NCBI GenBank assembly: GCA_002425885.1
Contig: DINC01000067.1
Coordinates: 1 to 9,853 of the forward strand
DNA length: 9,853 nt
Source: Spirochaetia bacterium UBA5550
GTDB lineage: Bacteria; Spirochaetota; UBA4802; UBA5550
Direction: 5' to 3'
Made by a program: the position numbers and the translations under genes. The notes under the pieces were generated by a model. The model saw only the letters and a program-made list of their open reading frames with translations. It had not been told where the DNA came from and ran no database searches. Of this stretch, positions 7,801-9,853 are shown piece by piece (within the stretch, counting starts at the first letter, position 1; the number at the start of each line of letters is the position of its first letter).

Positions 7801-8126
7801 TTTTCCAGAAATGCCGTCGAAGCCTTGCTGCTGTTTCCAGCAAGGATATGCATAAGGGAATACCCTTTTTTATCGCTCCTGTTGGCATTTGCCCCTTTGG
7901 ATAGAAGATATTCAGCCACATTATACTTTCCGGCAGACACGGCATGCATGATAATGGTTTTACCAGATTTATCAGCAGTGTCCGGAGAATAATTCTTTTC
8001 AATATACTGCTGAACTGTTTTAAGATTACCCGATTTTGCGGCATATATCAGTTTATCTTCTTCTGCCGGATACAAAGTACCGCATAACAACGACAGCAAT
8101 AGTGCTGTAAATATATATCTCTTCAT
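4896..8126 (-). CDS. Giant exported ankyrin-repeat protein (31 repeats)
   Basis: A 1076-residue protein. Residues 1-21 are a Sec signal peptide (cleavage likely at YPA|EED). The whole mature chain (22-1076) parses without remainder into 31 ankyrin-type repeats, mostly 32-36 residues. Each follows the pattern G-x-TPL-x-x-A, then a second helix, then LL-x-KGA-D-x-N-x-x-D. No other domain is left over. The C-terminal repeats 27, 29 and 30 are longer (45, 46 and 40 residues), with extra helix or loop. Ankyrin arrays are protein-binding solenoids; 31 repeats would bend into more than one superhelical turn. Export makes a periplasmic or surface scaffold more likely than a cytoplasmic effector. The start is set by GGGAGG at 8131-8136. 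It lies between the M23 endopeptidase (20 bp upstream) and the SH3 lipoprotein (5 bp downstream), suggesting partners in wall processing. No enzymatic motif was seen; the bound ligand is unknown. Confidence 0.93.
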   Translation of the reverse strand: MKRYIFTALLLSLLCGTLYPAEEDKLIYAAKSGNLKTVQQYIEKNYSPDTADKSGKTIIMHAVSAGKYNVAEYLLSKGANANRSDKKGYSLMHILAGNSSKASTAFLEKVLASGARTENIAFDGETPAAILIRKGNLAGINLFLDKGDFTPDRNTRGIPAIVYAYKNGQKKIMMLLADKGAKLNVYDDRRTPLLHLAIEKNDLETVKYLVEKGGAVEIKNQSGETPLLAAATGKGNISIIKYLIEKEANQNAADSSGRNILHRLASAKNSGKIISALQFDSRVINKIDQSGITPIAYAASSGRWENIKPIAEAGGDINYADTAGKTLLMSVIEGGSVEAAQFLIEKGANVKAADSTGKTSLHFAVMNKGKKWDDMISLMIQRGCNVNAADNTGSSAAGKAIEKGNSSSFKMLIANGLNVNFKEKGAVPLLLYSYRNNQKLIAGELMKAGADTTAKDSEGNSLLHVLAEKNDTQLYKSLSSYSPDLNLKNSKGQTPLLTAIEKGNFSFAQMLMNEKDKIDLSVKDASGMTIMHYLASMKGGDRLLASETLASVSVTEKDASGKTPLALAVHAGLTFNAGYFLGRGADASGEDWHGVKLPLVGYDKGKAMLTMLLDKGADPESTAPNGINLVHMSIEKKDPETLKLLVQKGANVNKQYRNGSYPLLQAIYKGNAPVIQFLIQSGADTNVKDSNGITPLVAAVESKDVKTAEFLVKGGADVNVENSAGKFLILVAYETNRIDVFNILVSGKARLNELFSGNSILHMAASANRISFLSSLIKGAADLNVRNIDNKTAVMLASEKGYGNSVRTLASGGADLSLKDSLGETALYKAVRIGGDGGYNAADALIKGGAQVNDMSSAGVPVLHEAVTGAKFQFVSLLLKGGADPNVLNKKNESAILILSRTTATVKNEQYKLTQAAKAITELISKGGDPNTPDKYGRTPLDLSCKLRSKPVVEALLKNGVKVNEGDQYGNTALKKVIMDYTGDYRISEKEKKASLEIVDLLIKNGADLNVKDKSGRTPLSHILKEVNSKNQQKVIDIVPELMKRGALTDIKDNENKSAADYASASGISEIKEMVR
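4899..4905 (-). promoter_or_regulatory. Shine-Dalgarno of the SH3 lipoprotein gene, inside the end of the ankyrin gene
   Basis: On the minus strand GGTGAGG covers the last two sense codons of the ankyrin gene. It ends 8 nt before the ATG of the lipoprotein gene, with the ankyrin TAA (4896-4898) in between. Ribosomes finishing the ankyrin gene would uncover or directly reuse this site, so translational coupling is likely. It also fixes the lipoprotein start at 4890. Confidence 0.75.
6351..7661 (-). repeat. Higher-order (five-repeat) periodicity in the ankyrin array
   Basis: Ankyrin repeats 5-9 (residues 156-322, nt 7161-7661) and 13-17 (residues 424-592, nt 6351-6857) follow the same order of repeat subtypes. 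The order is a P-x-x-x-Y-x-Y repeat with NGQKK/NNQK; an LLH-x-(L/A)-EKND repeat; a TPLL-x-A-x-x-KGN repeat; an ILH-x-LAS / IMH-x-LAS repeat; and a TP-(I/L)-A repeat. A shortened version continues in repeats 18-21 (593-723). This suggests growth by duplication of blocks of about 165 residues, not only of single repeats. It is seen by eye at the protein level. Confidence 0.55.
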
Positions 8127-8130
8127 TTAT

Positions 8131-8136
8131 CCTCCC
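8131..8136 (-). promoter_or_regulatory. Strong Shine-Dalgarno of the ankyrin gene
   Basis: On the minus strand GGGAGG precedes the ankyrin ATG by 4 nt within the 20-bp gap after the M23 gene. It decides the start at 8126 and leaves no room for a separate promoter or terminator, so the ankyrin gene is expected to be co-transcribed with the M23 gene. Confidence 0.7.
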
Positions 8137-8146
8137 GGCGGATTAT

Positions 8147-9751
8147 CTATGGATGCATATAATTAAGGGGGTCAACAAATTCTTCATAAGCCCTTATTTC
8201 AAAATGAAGATGACACCCATAGGAATGCCCTGTATTACCAACTGCCCCGATCTTCTGCCCGGAACTGACTTTCTGCCCCGCTGTAACCTTAATTGCGCTC
8301 AGGTGGCCGTAAACAGTCCTGTATCCGTTTTTATGTTCAATAATAATGTATGAGCCGTATCCGCATGAAGAACAGTTCCTGTTATCTATAACAGCAAGTA
8401 TAACTGTACCGTCAGCAGAGGCACTCACTGCATTCCCGCAGTTTGTTGCAAGGTCTATCCCTGTATGATTACTTGTCTTCCCCTTCAGAACCCGCTTCCC
8501 GAATTTACTTGATATAAAATAGCTGTCATCAGTTATGGGCACCTGGAATATATTATTAATGTCATCACCCTCTTCGAAAGCATTTTTACTGTCAGAGAGA
8601 AAAGCGCCGAAAACCCACCCTTCATAGTCCAGAAATTTAATCTTGACCCAGATTGATCTCTTCCCGCCAAGGGTGACTGCTTCCTCCTCAATATCAGTAA
8701 TCTTTACTTCATCCTTATTCTGCAGACTGAAAAGAACTGTACCCATATCATCCGGAGCATCCCTGACCCGGAGAATATCAGGTTTAACATAAAGCTCTTC
8801 CCCTTTTTTAAGATACTCCGCAGGCTCATTACTTTTCACATCACCTGAAGTTCCATCTCCGCTTATTTCAGACAGATAAGATGCAAATACCCAGCCTGTA
8901 ATACCACCGGAATTAATTTTTGCCCACCTTGATGTTTTCCCCTGGTAATAATCTTCATGGGAAGAATATTCTTCGACATTAACTTCATCATTCTTGGAGA
9001 GATACCCTGTAACCTCTGCATCCAGTGACGGCTCGCTTCTGACCTTGAGTGTACTTGTATTAACCTTCATTTTTAATGATGTGCCGGAGCTGTCTTTTAC
9101 CTTAAAACGCCTGTTATCTGCCATTAGGGTCTCACTGCCGCTCAGCAATTCAAATCCGCTCCCGCCTCCGTAAACTTCAGAAAGCATAATCTCCTCTTCA
9201 TCAGGAAAAGAACTTTTTTTCATGCTGCCGCCGGAAGGTTTTTTATTAAGCACCATGTTGAGCGGAATATATCCTTCTATACCATCCGACTTTTTTACCA
9301 GGAGCCAATCCCGCGTTATCGAAGGTTTATCTTTTCTTTTTTCAACAACAGGCTTCATGAGAACTGTAAGCTGCTCCCCTCTTTTTACAGAGCCTGTAAA
9401 CTCCTGCTCGCTGTCATAAGGGAGTGATCTTAATTTATAGCTGTCAGCTGAATATCGCATGTATTCTTTACTTTTTTTCATAACAGAGTCGTAATCAGTT
9501 TCAGTCAGATCTTTAAGATCTTCCGCAGCAGAAGGATCAACCGGAATTTTAATTTTGAAATCAGGTGCAAAATTCTTTACCTTCTCCTGAAAATCATAGA
9601 ATTTTTTTATTATCTGCTCACGTCTCTCCTGATCCTTCTTTTTTATGTTTTCCATAGTGCTTCTGTTTTTTTCAGCAATACTTTCAGGCGTAGCAGCATA
9701 TACTGACATGGACAGAAAGATAACTGAAATCAGAATATATAATACTTTCAT
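8147..9751 (-). CDS. Exported M23 zinc endopeptidase with three SH3-like domains
   Basis: A 534-residue peptidoglycan peptidase of the LytM/M23 family, which hydrolyses peptide cross-links. The Sec signal is cleaved near VYA|ATP (residue 19). A charged helix, probably a coiled coil, spans about 22-62. SH3-like domains lie at about 104-168, 228-295 and 322-388; the last two carry LKVRSEP / LRVRDAP and GWVFASYL / GWVFGAFL. The catalytic domain (about 402-534) has all expected residues: NHTGID (His429, Asp433), YGHL (His483) and HLHFE (His514, His516), so it should be active. Four cysteines (438, 460, 463, 513) sit around the active domain and may form disulfides. It is first in its operon, with a strong GGAGGGG ribosome site at 9759-9765. 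The SH3 domains may target it to wall peptides or hold it inactive; which is unclear. Confidence 0.94.
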   Translation of the reverse strand: MKVLYILISVIFLSMSVYAATPESIAEKNRSTMENIKKKDQERREQIIKKFYDFQEKVKNFAPDFKIKIPVDPSAAEDLKDLTETDYDSVMKKSKEYMRYSADSYKLRSLPYDSEQEFTGSVKRGEQLTVLMKPVVEKRKDKPSITRDWLLVKKSDGIEGYIPLNMVLNKKPSGGSMKKSSFPDEEEIMLSEVYGGGSGFELLSGSETLMADNRRFKVKDSSGTSLKMKVNTSTLKVRSEPSLDAEVTGYLSKNDEVNVEEYSSHEDYYQGKTSRWAKINSGGITGWVFASYLSEISGDGTSGDVKSNEPAEYLKKGEELYVKPDILRVRDAPDDMGTVLFSLQNKDEVKITDIEEEAVTLGGKRSIWVKIKFLDYEGWVFGAFLSDSKNAFEEGDDINNIFQVPITDDSYFISSKFGKRVLKGKTSNHTGIDLATNCGNAVSASADGTVILAVIDNRNCSSCGYGSYIIIEHKNGYRTVYGHLSAIKVTAGQKVSSGQKIGAVGNTGHSYGCHLHFEIRAYEEFVDPLNYMHP

Positions 9752-9781
9752 TTTTAATCCCCTCCGGCAGGTATCAGTTTA

Positions 9782-9809
9782 ATAATGATATAAAATGCAG
9801 AAAAGTCAA
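9782..9809 (-). promoter_or_regulatory. Putative promoter of the M23-ankyrin-SH3 operon
   Basis: On the minus strand TTGACT (9804-9809) is followed by a 16-nt spacer and CATTAT (9782-9787). It lies in the 102-bp AT-rich leader before the M23 ATG. The -35 box is good and the -10 box weak (four of six matches). Downstream genes have gaps too short for promoters, so the operon promoter must lie here or beyond the window edge. Nothing else is recognisable in 9766-9853. Confidence 0.4.
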
Positions 9810-9853
9810 ACTGTAAATATCTGACTATAATTGAAAAGACCGCCTTAATATTT

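Noticed and set aside
4896..8126. Ankyrin protein as a toxin or secreted host effector
   Set aside because: No toxin, protease or other effector domain remains outside the repeats, and the operon context is cell-wall handling; the sequence does not support an effector role.
4896..8126. Ankyrin protein as a lipoprotein acylated at Cys15
   Set aside because: The residues before Cys15 (SLL) lack the small residue expected at -1, while YPA at 19-21 gives a better signal peptidase I site.
9504..9526. AGATCTT-T-AAGATCT near-palindrome in the M23 gene
   Set aside because: Follows from the residues DLKDL; short and with no loop, so probably coincidental.

Overview
The window is a compact stretch of bacterial chromosome encoding cell-envelope proteins. 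Seven genes form two convergent, tightly packed operons. Sec signal peptides, lipoprotein signal peptides, peptidoglycan-binding and peptidoglycan-hydrolysing domains and an intramembrane protease point to a diderm (Gram-negative-type) bacterium. The style of the genes (relaxed lipobox, LysM lipoprotein with alanine/lysine-rich helical repeats, many exported SH3 and ankyrin repeats) reminds me of Spirochaetota. That placement is a low-confidence impression: there is no rRNA or marker gene here.

Plus-strand operon (146-3872): (1) a lipoprotein with five tandem helical repeats and a C-terminal LysM domain; (2) a secreted PD40/TolB-like beta-propeller-type protein; (3) an M50 site-2 protease with complete HEFGH and LDGGH motifs. 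Both junctions are ATGA stop/start overlaps, so translation is probably coupled. Promoter-like boxes lie at about 75-115. A perfect 14-bp inverted repeat with a 7-nt loop (1758-1792) lies inside the signal-peptide codons of the propeller gene.

Minus-strand operon (9751 down to 3844): (1) an exported M23 zinc endopeptidase with three SH3-like domains; (2) a 1076-residue exported protein whose whole mature chain parses into 31 ankyrin-type repeats; (3) an SH3 lipoprotein with an unrecognised C-terminal domain; (4) a small three-helix membrane protein. Gaps are 20, 5 and 18 bp, and each gene has a good Shine-Dalgarno sequence.

The two operons collide: the last genes overlap tail-to-tail by 29 bp, with no intrinsic terminator between them. 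The minus-strand set is the best candidate here for an undescribed system: a wall hydrolase, a giant periplasmic scaffold, a lipid-anchored SH3 protein and a membrane protein made together, plausibly a locally controlled wall-remodelling module. That role is inference; the domains and gene order are read directly. No tRNA, rRNA, CRISPR array or mobile element was seen.
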